Source: Himantopus leucocephalus
Taxonomy: Eukaryota > Chordata > Aves > Charadriiformes > Recurvirostridae
NCBI GenBank assembly: GCA_003993805.1
Contig: RSEF01000006.1
Location: 25,781,200-25,845,199 of the forward strand
Direction: 5' to 3'
Length of the DNA: 64,000 bases
Part shown: piece by piece, positions 14,180 through 25,506 of the stretch
Position numbering within the stretch: position 1 is the stretch's first letter
How the letters are laid out: each line of letters begins with the position of its first letter
Translations under genes and position numbers: made by a program
The notes under the pieces: model-generated
The model's database searches: none
What the model was told of the DNA's origin: nothing
What the model saw: only the letters and a program-made list of their open reading frames with translations

Positions 14180-17100
14180 GCAAAGCACAACTCCAAGCCC
14201 CACCCTGACTGCTATTATCTCCTTTCATGTGCATGTGGTCTGTCTGCACCTGCCTCTTGTCTCGTAGTGTGCAATTTAAATGGAAAATCTTACACTACGT
14301 GCGAACCTACTCTCCTGATACATCTCGTCACTGCTAAAATAGCACAGATGAAAATAAGTTACGTTTTGGCTTTGACTTGTTTTGGAGTCTTGGATGGGAG
14401 TGCTAGATCTGACCTGCTGGCCCAGATCCACCTCGTAGATATGTCCTTAATTCACTAAAGTTTAACCCAAGATGCTCCATAATTTCAGGTGTTCTGGATG
14501 TAATGCTCCAGAATTACCCCTCTGCATTTCTATCACTGAATATTCCAACACCTGCAAAGCTATAGTCTGTCCTTGTGGAAGAGCAAAGCTTTGTTTCCCG
14601 GTCACCTTGTAATGCCAAGATAAGTCACCGTGGTGACAGCAATCTGAGAGGGTCATTATCATCGTAACAGGCACAGGGAGAGTTGGATATAGACTGGAGA
14701 TACATGATTACTTATTTCTTGAAGAACAGCAAACGTTTCTAAAGGCAGTGAGGAAACCCTTGTTTTTAATTTGCATTAATTTACGGTTCCCTCTCTTCTG
14801 TGCACATGCCCTGATCCACAGGCTGCATGTGAGAAAACAAGGTTTGCCACCCTTTTTCAGTTTCCACTGGTGTTAAGCTAATATTTATTTTTAGTAATCT
14901 GTATTGTGAAGTATGCTTTTAAGAATCCATTTGCAAAGCCTACCACAATGAATTCCTTGTGGTTTTCTCCTTTTGAACTTTATAAGCAAATGTGAAGGAT
15001 CAGTGTAACTAGTCATAATTCCCCAATTATGGGAACACCTCAAAAAGCAGTAAGGTTTATGAGCATTCACCTCATAGTTGGTTTTTTTTTTCTCCCTGTG
15101 CTGCTAGTAACCATCCCGCTTTGGAGAAGGCCGTGCAGGTAGTGTTTCAGGGCTAGGGCTTTTCTACTGCAGCCTGCCTGTGTCCCTGGGGCAGGGCTTC
15201 CCTTGTGTTCCCCACACCCACACATGGATTCCCTTTCTTCCTTCTCAGAATCCTTCCTTTTAAATGCATATACAGTAAGGCCACCTGCCAGATAAAGCAC
15301 TCGGTTAGCCTCTTTCCATAGTGTCATAACTTTGAAACCCTTTTCTCCTTTCACAGTGTGGTGTTTTGCCCTGTCTGCTCTTTTCACTGTCACTAACCTG
15401 CAGGACAGGTAACTTTGTCACCAAGCCGGGACGTCTCCTCTCCTCCTCTCCAGGTGGACAGGGATTTGTCATTCCCACTTGCTACTTCGCGCCAGTCCCT
15501 GGGCTCTGTTTTGAAGTCTCTTTCTTTCAATTCTGAATGCCACTTATTTCACATGCACTAAGAAGTTTATCTTAAATACCTTGCAGTTAGTTTTCAGCCT
15601 GAAATGAGTTTTGACAGTATTCTGATAGGTGCCTATCAAGATTTTTTTTCAACTGGAAAGAATGTATTTAAAAAAGTCAAATCCCGTCATTTCTTGCAGC
15701 ATTTAAGAAATCCCAAGCCTTTAAGATTATGCCTAATGTTTGCAGAGCATGAACGCTTCTGGTGAAAACCCCTAACAGGCTTTGGGATGCATTTTGCTAA
15801 GCTGAGAACATCCAGTGCTGCCTTTTATATAGCGTGTGGATGCTGCTCAGGCCTTGAGATCCAGAAGACCAGGGACATCTAACGCACATGGAGGGAGAAG
15901 TGTGCCACTTTTGGGGCCATATTCTGCTTTCTCAAACAGGGATCCGAAAAGGATACGCTCAGGAGTGGGACGCTGAAGGCAGAGCGGTTCATGTGAAGGT
16001 CTGCTTCTCCTTGGCTTACTAAAGGTTTCAGAAGGTCCAGCCCATGTGCTCGTGGCTCAGGGGAGCAAGTGGCACATTACCACATTTGCTGCTCGCTTGG
16101 CGCGGCTCATGGTATTGGGGCAGGCTGTGTTCAGGGTTCAAACCCAGTACTGAATGAAAAGGTGCAAACAGCACCTGTTATAGGGCATTAAATGAAAACT
16201 GAAGTCTATCCAATCTCTAAAACCATAAGAGTGAGCAGATGCTGTTCCTTGTGACCTCCAACCTGAAACCTGGAAAGCCGTACAGGAGTCCATGGTGCTT
16301 CTCTAATTTTGTAGCCCCTTGACACAGAGGCTGTTTTCAGAAAAGCATGATTTTGCTCTTGTGACTGTTGTCACAAGATACCAGTTTGTGTAGTCCTGCC
16401 TTCTTTTTACAGCTCCTGCTTGTCAGGGGGAAGTTGTGTTATGTTGTGGAGTGGGAAACTTGTGGTGCCCTTGAACACACTCTCAGATTCCAGCCTTCTT
16501 TCAAATACATATTTATTTGCAATTTTCATTTCAAGCAGTTACTTCACTTTGCCTTTGTTAGGTGACTGATAAGTCAGGTTGTGGGAGAGGAGTCTGGGAC
16601 TGACTCTCAGTTAATGGAGCCTGGCATGGTTGCTGTGAAATCAGGAGGACTTTTGCTTATTTTTCCAACTGAAACTCTGGGTTTGTGAGTTTCACTCAAT
16701 TCTTTTACACAAAGAAAAAAAAAAAAAAGATTGAAACGTACGCAAGGGCCCCAGCTGTATTGTGCCAGTATTGCTGGTAGCAAAGGCTGAGGATGTCAAA
16801 ATGTGTAGTAGTTTAAACAAGGGAATGGGAGAAGGATGGAGTCCAGGTCAAGCCCAGTGTGAACAAAAACTTTAAGCAGATGATTTATTTTATTTTTAGC
16901 CGGCCAAGTAAGGACAGTGATTTATGTCAGTAGCTTGTGTTTCTAAAGTGTCCCTTTCCTCGTCTAAGTCCAGTCTTAGGTGCTTGTGTTGCCATCTGAG
17001 GTTGCCTGGTGTCTCCATCTTTTGGAGTGGGCATGCTGCCCTGAAGGAGTGAGCAAAGGCCTTTGTATTTGGCCCATTGCTTTGTAACTTCCCCATGCCT

Positions 17101-19509
17101 TTGTAAGGGGCAAACTTCAATTATTAAATAGATATACTTTTTAAAAATTCAGACCTTTTCTGGTCCTTACCCAAGCATGTTCATCATGCAGGAGTCATTG
17201 CTGTGTAAGAGCATTTGGGAGCAAGAAGGAGGTCTCCTCCCCATTTGCATTATCCACCTGATGAAGCTGATCCTGGAGTGGTTTCCTTCATTCCTGGAGA
17301 TCGTGGTTGCCCTGTGTTTCAGCTGCGTGCACAGGGAGCACTCGTCCTGCAGGCATTGGTCTGCCATGGGTTTGACCATGGGTTTGACTCAGCAGTGCCG
17401 AACTGCCAACAGCAAATAAGTATTCCTCTCACATCCTTCCCATGGGGTCAGGCAGGACCCTACAGCTCCGTAACGATGCTCCAGCAGGTGCTCTGGATAT
17501 ATGCAGTGGTGTTACCAGAGCCTGTTTTAAAAGCTCTGGGCAGTTTCAGTGACTCCATTACTGCATTTTAAACGGGCCAATGTCCTATGGAGAGGTGCGG
17601 CAGTTATTGTAATCACAGCCAGTAAAATTAGAGCATTTTGATATTAAATCAAACTAATTAAATTGTGTGTGCCTTTGTGCTGCACAAATTTGTTTTGGTG
17701 AGTGACTGCTAGCAAAACGTTTGAGCTACAAAATTCAGATCAAGATGGCATAAATTGAATGTATATTCACTGGTAGCAGCTTCTTTTTCACATATATGCA
17801 CCCCTAGAAACTATCATAGAGGTGTTGAAAAAAACAAGACTGGAAATGACCAGAAAAAGTGTTTTTCATATTTTTTCTATGGATCCTTTGACTTTATATT
17901 GTCTCTAATGATTGATTATATCCCTCAATGATTGTCTTGTTTCAGAAATGACTGTGACTTCGTAGATATTTTAAAGAAGCTGGAAAAGTTAGTCAGTTGA
18001 CCTGTAAAAAGGGATATAGCAGAGAGAGACAGCTAAGAGATGAGCAATGGGGAGACCCAGCGACCTGAAAAATTTCTGCCAAAAGAGAGGCTGGGATGGT
18101 TTACTTTGACCATCTGTCAATGATCTTGTCCCTACAGACCAGCGTGACCCACCTGGGGAGGTGAAGTGGGGCAAGGTTAAGTCGGCCACTTTTGCTGGCT
18201 CTGGCTCATAACCATTTGTGATGGTGAACAGCATCATGTTTGCAGTGATAAACGAAATACTTCTTTGCAAAATACAATTAAACCTGAGGAACTCATCAGC
18301 CAGGTATCACTAAAGCTGAGGGCTTAACAGGATTCCAGAGGGGTGGCAATAGGGAATGTATCTGGTTTGGGAAAAGCTAGTGGTATGGGAAGGGATGCAA
18401 CCTCCTGTTCTTTGGGGCATCACAGCCTCTAATTAAACAGGTTTTAGGAGGTAACCTCAGAAGGTTCTCTCCACGGGGCTTCTGCAGCTTTTGTTGTCTT
18501 TTGACCACCTAGTTTGGGCTGTGGGGAGAGGCAGGGTGCACTGCCCCAGGTGGGTAGCATGGGAAAAGGTCAGGTTCATGTGAGCTGCTGCATCCTGAGC
18601 TTCCCAGGTCAAACTGCCCCTCCCATGCAGTCTGTTCCTCCTGAATGTTTCCCTCTCCAACCTGCCTGCTCAGGTGAAACTCTGCTTTTTCTTGGTACTC
18701 TGCATGTTATTTCTCCTCCTCCATGTGTGAGGAACAGGAGAAGGAAAATTACTTTTATTCCACATAATTTTTAGCATCAAATAACTCTCAGTTGGTTCAT
18801 CTCTCCCTTAAAGCATTAATGAAAGTTTTTAAAGTCCTGTTTGTGTGGCCTCCCTGCTCTGTTCTGAAGGGGTAACACTGTTGCTGAAAATGCAAGAAAA
18901 AAAAACCAGCAAGGAGCTGAGAGGAGAAGGCCGGAGTGACTCACGCTGAAGTTGAATTAAAATGGTCTCATCAGAAACCAGGATTTTAAATTCTGTTGGT
19001 AGTTATTCAAACTCACCCATATGATATGCTGTTACAGCTTCATGTAGCTACAAGCTAAAACTACCTCAAAGGCTGGGAGGAATAGAGGCCAGGCTCTTTA
19101 TTGCAAAGCCAAGAATTACATTAGAGGTGTAAGCATTATTTTATAGCAGCTATATAAAGACATAACTGTCAGCAATTAAGTTGTGTGAAGAATGTATATA
19201 ATTAGTTTCTATAGTTTGTATGTTTGAGGAATAGAGTTAACCATACTGTTTAGTCATGCATCTTCACAGCGCAAACTGGCACATTGTTAAGGTCATATTT
19301 GCTTTTGTTCATCCCTGGGTCTGTCACGGAATAATCCTTTATTCTGTTGATACTCTGTTTCCAAATCTACGAGTATCTCCTCCCAAACATATGTGCATAA
19401 TGTAGTGTGTATGTGCACACAAGGAAAAGGAAGCAGATGACTTGTGTTCAGTATAATGATTGTTTTGTGCTTGAACTGCTGCAGGCTCCCTGTTGAAAAG
19501 AAACTCACG

Positions 19510-19540
19510 CATCCATCCATCCATCCATCCATTCATTCAT
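19510..19540. repeat. CATC/CATT tetranucleotide microsatellite
   Basis: Five CATC units are followed by CATT units, 31 bp in total. A minus-strand reading gives a spurious MDGW-type repeat peptide. Likely length-polymorphic. Confidence 0.95.
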
Positions 19541-20287
19541 GAACAAAGCTGCTGTCCTGACTGCGTAGATCATGCAGTGACTCTTTGTGTAGGGCCGTGG
19601 TTAGAGAAAGGCATAACCTCCTCCCTGCTTCATAGCCTTTCTCCCTCTTCGCTTTCCTCACCGTAATCATAGTGTGCTGATCAATGCCTTCACGACAAGT
19701 GGGATCTCAGCTGAGGTTCCCATCAGTGGAGAATAGAGGAGAATGGATGGTGGTTGGTGGAGGAATCCAGGTGGGTTATCGCTAAGTGGTGCTTGAGTTT
19801 AGCAATGTGTGCGTCTGAGCTGGCATGTAGCAAGGGTGGGTAGGACACATGGAGGCAAGGGTCCATGGAGCTGCTGTTGCAAAGGAGTCAAGTTGTGTGG
19901 GAGTCCTCTAGGAGTGGAAGACTTTCCCTAAATGTGACAGCTTTGATACAGCAACTTCACACATGCTTTGCTTCAGTTTTGGAACCAATTCTTGCCTTCT
20001 CTTCTGGTGCGTAGCCTCAAAAAGGCCTGTGATTTCAGTGCTGAGCTGTGTTCTCCATGTCATGCTCTGTTCTATGAGACCGTCCAGATGGGAGCCTTCT
20101 GTATCTGTGTGGCCTTTTATTGTTCAAGATGCTCTAGAAACCCTTAGTGATTTACAGAGAGGGGATTTGGCTAACTTTTATTTTGATCTATAGTTTCCCT
20201 CTGAAGTACCCCTGCTTTTTTTTTTGCATTTTTTTACTTACTACTCACAGCAGATTTGAAACCCTTTTTTCTCTGTTCTCCTTTCAG

Positions 20288-20529
20288 ATTCCATAGGTGG
20301 GTCATTTTCGGCTTCCTCCCACCGATGCCACCACAAGCAGAAGCACTGTCTCCCCATCCCACAGTGCGGAGCTCTGTCCATCAGCCCTCTGCTTTTCCAT
20401 CCCCACACGAAGGGATCCCAAATCATCATGGACACCACGCAGAAGGCAGTGAAGCGCCAGGCTAGCTTCTGCAATGCCATTACCTTCAGCAACAGGCCCA
20501 TCATTATCTATGAACAAGTCAGGCTTAAG
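20288..20529 (+). CDS. NEURL1: NEURL1 exon 2: pre-NHR linker and start of NHR1
   Basis: Internal coding exon of neuralized E3 ubiquitin ligase 1. The protein promotes ubiquitination and endocytosis of Notch ligands such as Jagged1 and acts on CPEB3 at synapses; the NHR repeats bind substrate and the C-terminal RING recruits E2. The acceptor is a pyrimidine tract ending ctcctttcag, and the donor is AAG|gtgagt. Length is 242 bp: two bases finish a split Asp codon (G|AT), then 80 codons follow and the exon ends in phase 0. It reads SIGG near the start, then [42 protein letters not shown] and YEQVRLK, which is the characteristic NEURL1 run rather than NEURL1B. The Cys/His-rich linker (about exon residues 1-40) differs more from the human protein as I remember it, especially between KHC and PLLFHPH; the NHR start is nearly unchanged. 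Open frames here in other phases and on the minus strand are shadows. Confidence 0.96.
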
Positions 20530-23500
20530 GTGAGTAAACGATACCTTCCCTTATGGCCGTGGGAGCTGCTGTGAATGAATGTTGGGGTGTTGAAGGTCAT
20601 TAGCCCTTCCTTGAAAAGCACAGTAGTCAGATCCTGGCCTTAAACATCTGCAGTCTTTGTTGGTACTTCTGCTTTTGTCATTGTAGTTCTTAGAGCCGTT
20701 GGTACAGGCCTCTATAGAAACTGGGAAGAAAAGAGCTTATCTGGATGTTTGACAAGGAACCACAGATTAAGTTGAGATTGCTTGGAAAATGGCAAGAAAA
20801 AAGGGCCGTATTGGTCAGCCTGAAAGGCAGCAGTCTCAGTATCTCTCTAGCCAACATGTCCTCTAGTTTGCTTGCAGGCTGAGGGAGGGTGAGGAGTTAG
20901 TTAACACGTTCGGTTCCACACCAAGCCCTTCTCTTCCTGTAAACAAGGCAGCAATGAGGGCTGGTCTCATGGCAGTGGGAGTCAGCCTCTCCACAGCCAA
21001 CAGATAAGAGGTGAAAAGGCATGCAAAAAGGACCTGGAAGAGAAGGTGCTTGCTGGTGTGCTTGGCAGAGAAGATAAAAGGGTTTAGCTGAAAGGATGAA
21101 AGGAGCAGTCATTGTGGTGTCACAGTTGCCGTCTAAGGAAAGGATCTTTCTGGCGGTCTGCTGACTGCTTTGTGGAATCAGTCACCTGATAGCATTAAGG
21201 TCAGAGGAGAGAACATTGCAGGCATCACATTTTTCTTGCTGGCAGAGGCTGATTTCACTTCCTTTGTGTATGTGGTGGCCAAGAAGATGGAGTTGGTACC
21301 CCTTGTGCTGCAGCTGGCGTGGGAAGTTCAGCTCCTCTAAGAGGGCATGCCTCCACGTGCAACGGGAGCTGCTTCACGATGAAGAAATTCATCAGTCTCC
21401 TCAGGAATTGAAGCACTTTTTAGGCGCTCAGCACCTTGAAGGAGCTTGGGGCCCCTTGCACTTCATCCACAGATATTGTCCAATCTTTATGCCTTCTACT
21501 GTGTGGGACTGCATTTTTCTGTTCTTAGCTGATTCTGTGCATTTCATTGGCACAAAGTAGGTCATCATCTTTGGCAGACTTTAGTTCGTGGCACGCGTGA
21601 AAGATCCGCCTGCAAACCCTTCATTTATGCACAAGGATTTTTCCAGGAGGTTTATCTGCACGTAGCTACTGAGTCTAAATGATCCCGCTGTTGCCCGTTG
21701 CTAGAGGTCCCAGAGTGCTGGGACCTATAGCAGTGTATCAGCCTTCCCTGCCTCTTCCCTCACAGCCAGCAAAGGAGCAAGAAATGAGGAATATGCCTCC
21801 TTTTGAAAATACAGAGGGATTTCAGTGATTTCAGGCTCAGGCCCACAGGTAGAAAATCCCTCCTACAGGTTTGTTACGTTTCCTGTGGAGCTCTTACCGC
21901 TTCCATTCAGGCTAGAAACCCAGCAGGACTCCCTCACGTTGCTGAATGGGATTTTTTTCCACGTTGGCCAGCAGTTTGGACAAACAACTGCAAAAAATGA
22001 TTTGGGAGGAGATGAAAGCAGCATTTCATTTTTGAAAACACCATCAAAGATATGAGTGGGTTTAGTGGCTTAGGCAAAGGTTCTGGGTTATTCCTTCCTC
22101 ATTCTGAAACAATGTCGCTATCTCAGGAAATTCACACTTGTTTATTACTGTATATTTTAGGATTTTAGCTTGCATAACATATGTGAAGAATATGCATGCA
22201 AATCTTTCATTTCTGCACAAGGGATTTATGAGCAGAGCTCCTGCTGAGTCCAATGGGAAGGTCCCGTGGGAATAATCAACAGGCTTCAGTACTCTAGGGA
22301 TAGATGGAAATGTGAAAATATCTTTGCTTTTCTGATAAGTCCATCCTGCGATTGCGTTGTTACTGTGTGTGCCTGTGGAAAATGCTGTCTTAAACCTCCT
22401 TACCAGCTAAAGACTAACCATGAACCCAGACATTCAGGTCCTGTAAAGTCTAAACTCCCTTTGAAAAACTAGAAGAAAGAAGTCAGGAGGTACCATTTCT
22501 TAGGTGTTGTATCTTGGGTTTTATTCTGAGATTTCTTTGCAGCTTTGGCAATGCTGTCAGGCAGCCAGAGCTGTGTGGGGTTTGGGAAAATTTCCTCTTT
22601 CTTTACCTCCAAGATATGTGTCCCAGTAAGGTTTCTTCTGTGTAACTCAGGGCACTGCTAGGGAGCGGGGTGAGGTTGTCAAAGGTGGCACAAGGCACAG
22701 GAGCGGGAGCCTGAGTCTGTGGAAGCAGCCATGGCTTAGCAGTTTGGATGTAGATTGTGTCTTTTCCTCCCCTTCTGGTACCCGGTGGACCTCCCAGGCT
22801 TTTTTGCTAGCAGTGGCTGCTGAAGAGGGAATTTGGTCCATCATTAACCGTTGCCTTTTTTAGCAAAACTGTGTACCCTTTGTCCAGCTGTGTCTAATTC
22901 TTGGCAGGCTTTATACTAGGTTTTAATTTGGATATTAGTTTGCCTGTGGTCAGACTGTATTGAGAGCTGTTTATAGGTGCTGATTAATACATGGAACGTG
23001 CAGCCTCGATTACCATATGAATATTTACTCCATGTGGCCTGTGATTGCTGTGAAGTATTGGCAAGAGACTGTGAAAGAGTAAATTGTGCGAATAACAATG
23101 AGGCCATATTTATCTCAGACCCAAAAGCTTTTAGGGCTTGCAGTAAATTTGCTGCAATAAATAATCCAGGCTGCTTCTTGGAGTATGCATATATTCCCTG
23201 TTTTGGCACGTGCATGCCCCATCCTTCCCCCTTCCACTGGGGACATGCATGGTCCCATCCCATCCTGGCCACGCATATGAAATAGCAAATCTGCTTCAGT
23301 CCTTTTTAGTGCCACCCTGGTGTCCATCCCGCAAGTGGGAGCTTCCCATGATTCCTGGGACTGAGGTCAGTGCTCAAGTGTTTCATGTAAACAGTTTCGG
23401 TGCTTGGCTGGACTGAGTAGGGATAAAGCGCAGCGCTCGCTTAACTGATAAGCATTTTTCTGAAGCTCTGAGTTATTCTCTCTGAGACTTCAATTATCTC

Positions 23501-24626
23501 TAGGCTTTGAACAATCTTTTGTTGTGAGATTGTTGTGCCCCCAAGGGCACACGTTCTAGAGTTTCATTGGAGAGGAACACGTGAAAGAAAAATAAAATAT
23601 TTACAAATGTGATTAGAAGAGAATTCACAAGTCCAAAGAAAATGCCTTGGAGAATCCCTTGGTGAAAACCCTGTGCTGTCGGCTTCCTAGCTGGGATATG
23701 AGGAGCTGCTGCCAGGCTTTTGAGAACAAAGTCCCCCAGTCCTGGACAGTTCAGTCTTTGGTGTTGCAACACATCCAAGCCATAAGCACTTTGACAGAGG
23801 GAGAAATTACAGTAAGGTAGCAAGTTTTGTATGACATCTGGTCTGTGGTACCTATCTGTGTTTCTGCCCTTGTTCTGCAGCCAAGAGTGAAACTGCTTGA
23901 GGCTGCCAAGGCTTCGGTGGAAGAGGGCTGTCTCAAGTGCGGTCATGTTTGCTGCAGGTTCAGTGCATCAACAGAAACACCAACTATGTGTCAACTGGCA
24001 TGCAGGAACTGTCCTGGCCCCGCATCAGGATTGGATCCAGCATCCTTGGGTCTTTCATTTCATAGTCTGGATGCTGACAGGCTGAATCCCTTTGAGAGGA
24101 ATAATTCCCAGCAGGTTCATACTCAAACAACAAAATGAGAGAATAAATTCTCCAAGGGCATCATCTCCATCTGGGGACCCCACTAACCCTGGAAGACTCC
24201 CTGCTTCCATGGGAAGAAGGAGACCTTGTAACTGGGTGGTGTTTCAGATGTGCTGCACATGTTTAGTACCTGCTCCCTGCTCCCCTCGGATCTCCTTAAG
24301 TCCAGGGCTCAGTTCATGTGAGAAGAAGACAGTGACTGTGGAGGGATCTGTGGTTCTTTGTCCTGCTGTCTCTCAGGTGCAGAATGGTGGATATGACACA
24401 TGCACCATCTCAAAAACTGTAGCAGATGTTCCTGACCCCAGACACACTGAGTAACCTCATAGTGACTGGTAGGTTTTAGATGTGTGCAACATATCTTGAA
24501 AAACACCACTCACAGCTGAAATAAATAGGTTTTCCCCAATCGTAAGACAACATCTATCATTGCCTACTAATTGTGTATTTAATACAGTTAAATCGTGCTT
24601 TCCCACCCACAAGTTCTCTGCTGCAG

Positions 24627-24900
24627 GGCTATGATTTCATCCAATCTGACAAGCTAAACAGGGGTAAGACTGTCTTTTACTTGGCTGGGAAACTCAGAAA
24701 ACCTTATGGTGGTGACTGTGATTCTGGAACCAGCGCTTTTCCCTCAGGTCATGAGAGACCCCATCATCCAAGTGCAACAGGGGAAGATCGCTGCTGCTGC
24801 AGGTGCTGCGATAAAAGCTCTTCTGGCCATTTTTTTGGCACATTTTGCGACAGGGTGACTTTTAGGCCAAAAGGAATTACCCTAGAAATAGAAGTGAGTC
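24627..24900 (+). mobile_element. Ancient 5S rRNA-derived SINE (SINE3-like)
   Basis: The segment at 24651-24664 (aagctaaacagggg) matches the 5S rRNA internal promoter A-box, AAGCTAAGCAGGG. The segment at 24677-24693 (ttacttggctgggaaac) matches the 5S C-box, GTACTTGGATGGGAGAC, at close to the native spacing. After it comes accttatggtggtg, resembling the 5S 3' region. Roughly 180 bp of further sequence, including cgcttttccctcaggtca and aggtgctgcgataaaag, resembles the body of old amniote 5S-derived SINEs. AmnSINE1 or a related family is likely, but I cannot assign it. Both ends are approximate. The element is on the same strand as NEURL1, about 0.3 kb before exon 3. Divergence in both boxes suggests it is long inactive. 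Confidence 0.7.
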
Positions 24901-24960
24901 GTCATACAGCTGTAATTACATTTCACCTCTTTGCATAGATTTTTTTTTTTTTTTTAAAAT

Positions 24961-24964
24961 NNNN
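24961..24964. other. Assembly gap (4 N)
   Basis: This is the only run of undetermined bases in the window. The 22 bases before it (24939-24960) and the 22 after it (24965-24986) are identical: A, sixteen Ts, then AAAAT. The gap therefore probably marks a failed join of overlapping contig ends at a T homopolymer rather than missing sequence. It lies in intron 2 and does not affect coding sequence. Confidence 0.95.
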
Positions 24965-25184
24965 ATTTTTTTTTTTTTTTTAAAATATGTGTGTTGTATC
25001 CTAAGTGTGCAGCATTGCTGCTTGCAGCTGAAAAAGCTACAGCAGCGTTTGGTGGGTAAAATGTTTCCTAACTCTAGTGGGCTCATCTGCATGGTGGCCG
25101 TTGGTGCTCGATGGCATAGAGCCTGTAGTGTGTAAGTAGACGCTCAAGTGCCAAACGCTGTTATTGCTGCTGTTATCTTTGCAG

Positions 25185-25506
25185 ATCACTAAAAAGCAGT
25201 GTTGCTGGAGTGGGGCTCTTCGACTCGGGTTTACTTCCAAGGATCCATCGAGGATTAACCCTGACACTCTGCCGAAGTACGCATGCCCCGACTTGGTTTC
25301 CCAAAGCGGTTTTTGGGCCAAGGCTCTGCCAGAAGAGTTTGCGAACGAGGGAAACATTATAGCATTCTGGGTGGACAAGAAGGGACGGGTTTTCTATCGA
25401 GTGAACGACTCCGCTGCGATGCTCTTCTTCAGCGGGGTGAGGACGGCAGAGCCCCTCTGGGCTTTGATCGACGTCTACGGACTCACCCGCGGAGTGCAGC
25501 TCTTAG
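25185..25506 (+). CDS. NEURL1: NEURL1 exon 3: body of NHR1
   Basis: Coding exon for most of the first Neuralized homology repeat, the domain that recognises Notch ligands. The acceptor is tatctttgcag|ATC and the donor is TTAG|gtgagt. It is 322 bp, starting in phase 0 to follow exon 2 and ending with one base of a split codon, expected to be Asp at the start of exon 4. The 107 codons include [59 protein letters not shown], and [17 protein letters not shown] at the end. I see only a few conservative changes from human NEURL1 as I recall it (for example an Asn-Pro-Asp-Thr segment, and Ile for Val before DVYG). There are no stops or frameshifts, so the exon looks functional. NHR2 and the RING are not encoded here. 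A minus-strand open frame overlapping the exon is a shadow. Confidence 0.97.

Larger units (their letters stand above)
8201..20287 (+). other. NEURL1: NEURL1 intron 1, right part up to the exon 2 acceptor
   Basis: Non-coding sequence ending in the polypyrimidine tract and AG that precede exon 2. It contains A16 runs at 8206-8221 and 14164-14179, a pyrimidine tract at 13775-13798, and a CATC microsatellite at 19510-19540. A GC-richer patch at about 9150-9510 is open on both strands (116 codons minus, 102 codons plus) without a recognisable domain. The longest other frame is about 149 codons, at 14009-14458. I find no evidence of a separate gene. Confidence 0.7.
20530..25184 (+). other. NEURL1: NEURL1 intron 2
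   Basis: This 4.65-kb phase-0 intron is bounded by gtgagt at 20530 and tttgcag at 25184. Its recognisable contents are the 5S rRNA-derived SINE at about 24627-24900 and the 4-N assembly gap at 24961-24964. The rest shows no exon, gene or RNA that I can support; the open frames are short and unremarkable. Confidence 0.9.

Noticed and set aside
14385..14410. cttggatgggag resembling the 5S rRNA C-box
   Set aside because: No 5S A-box or other 5S similarity at the expected distance upstream, unlike the element at 24627.
16080..16150. tRNA-like B-box (ggttcaaaccc) preceded by an A-box-like ggcgcggctcatgg
   Set aside because: No complementary acceptor, D or anticodon stems could be drawn around it.
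20241..20517. Several open frames overlapping exon 2 in other frames and on the minus strand
   Set aside because: They are shadows of the NEURL1 exon; only the frame with split G|AT entry and phase-0 exit gives NEURL1 protein.
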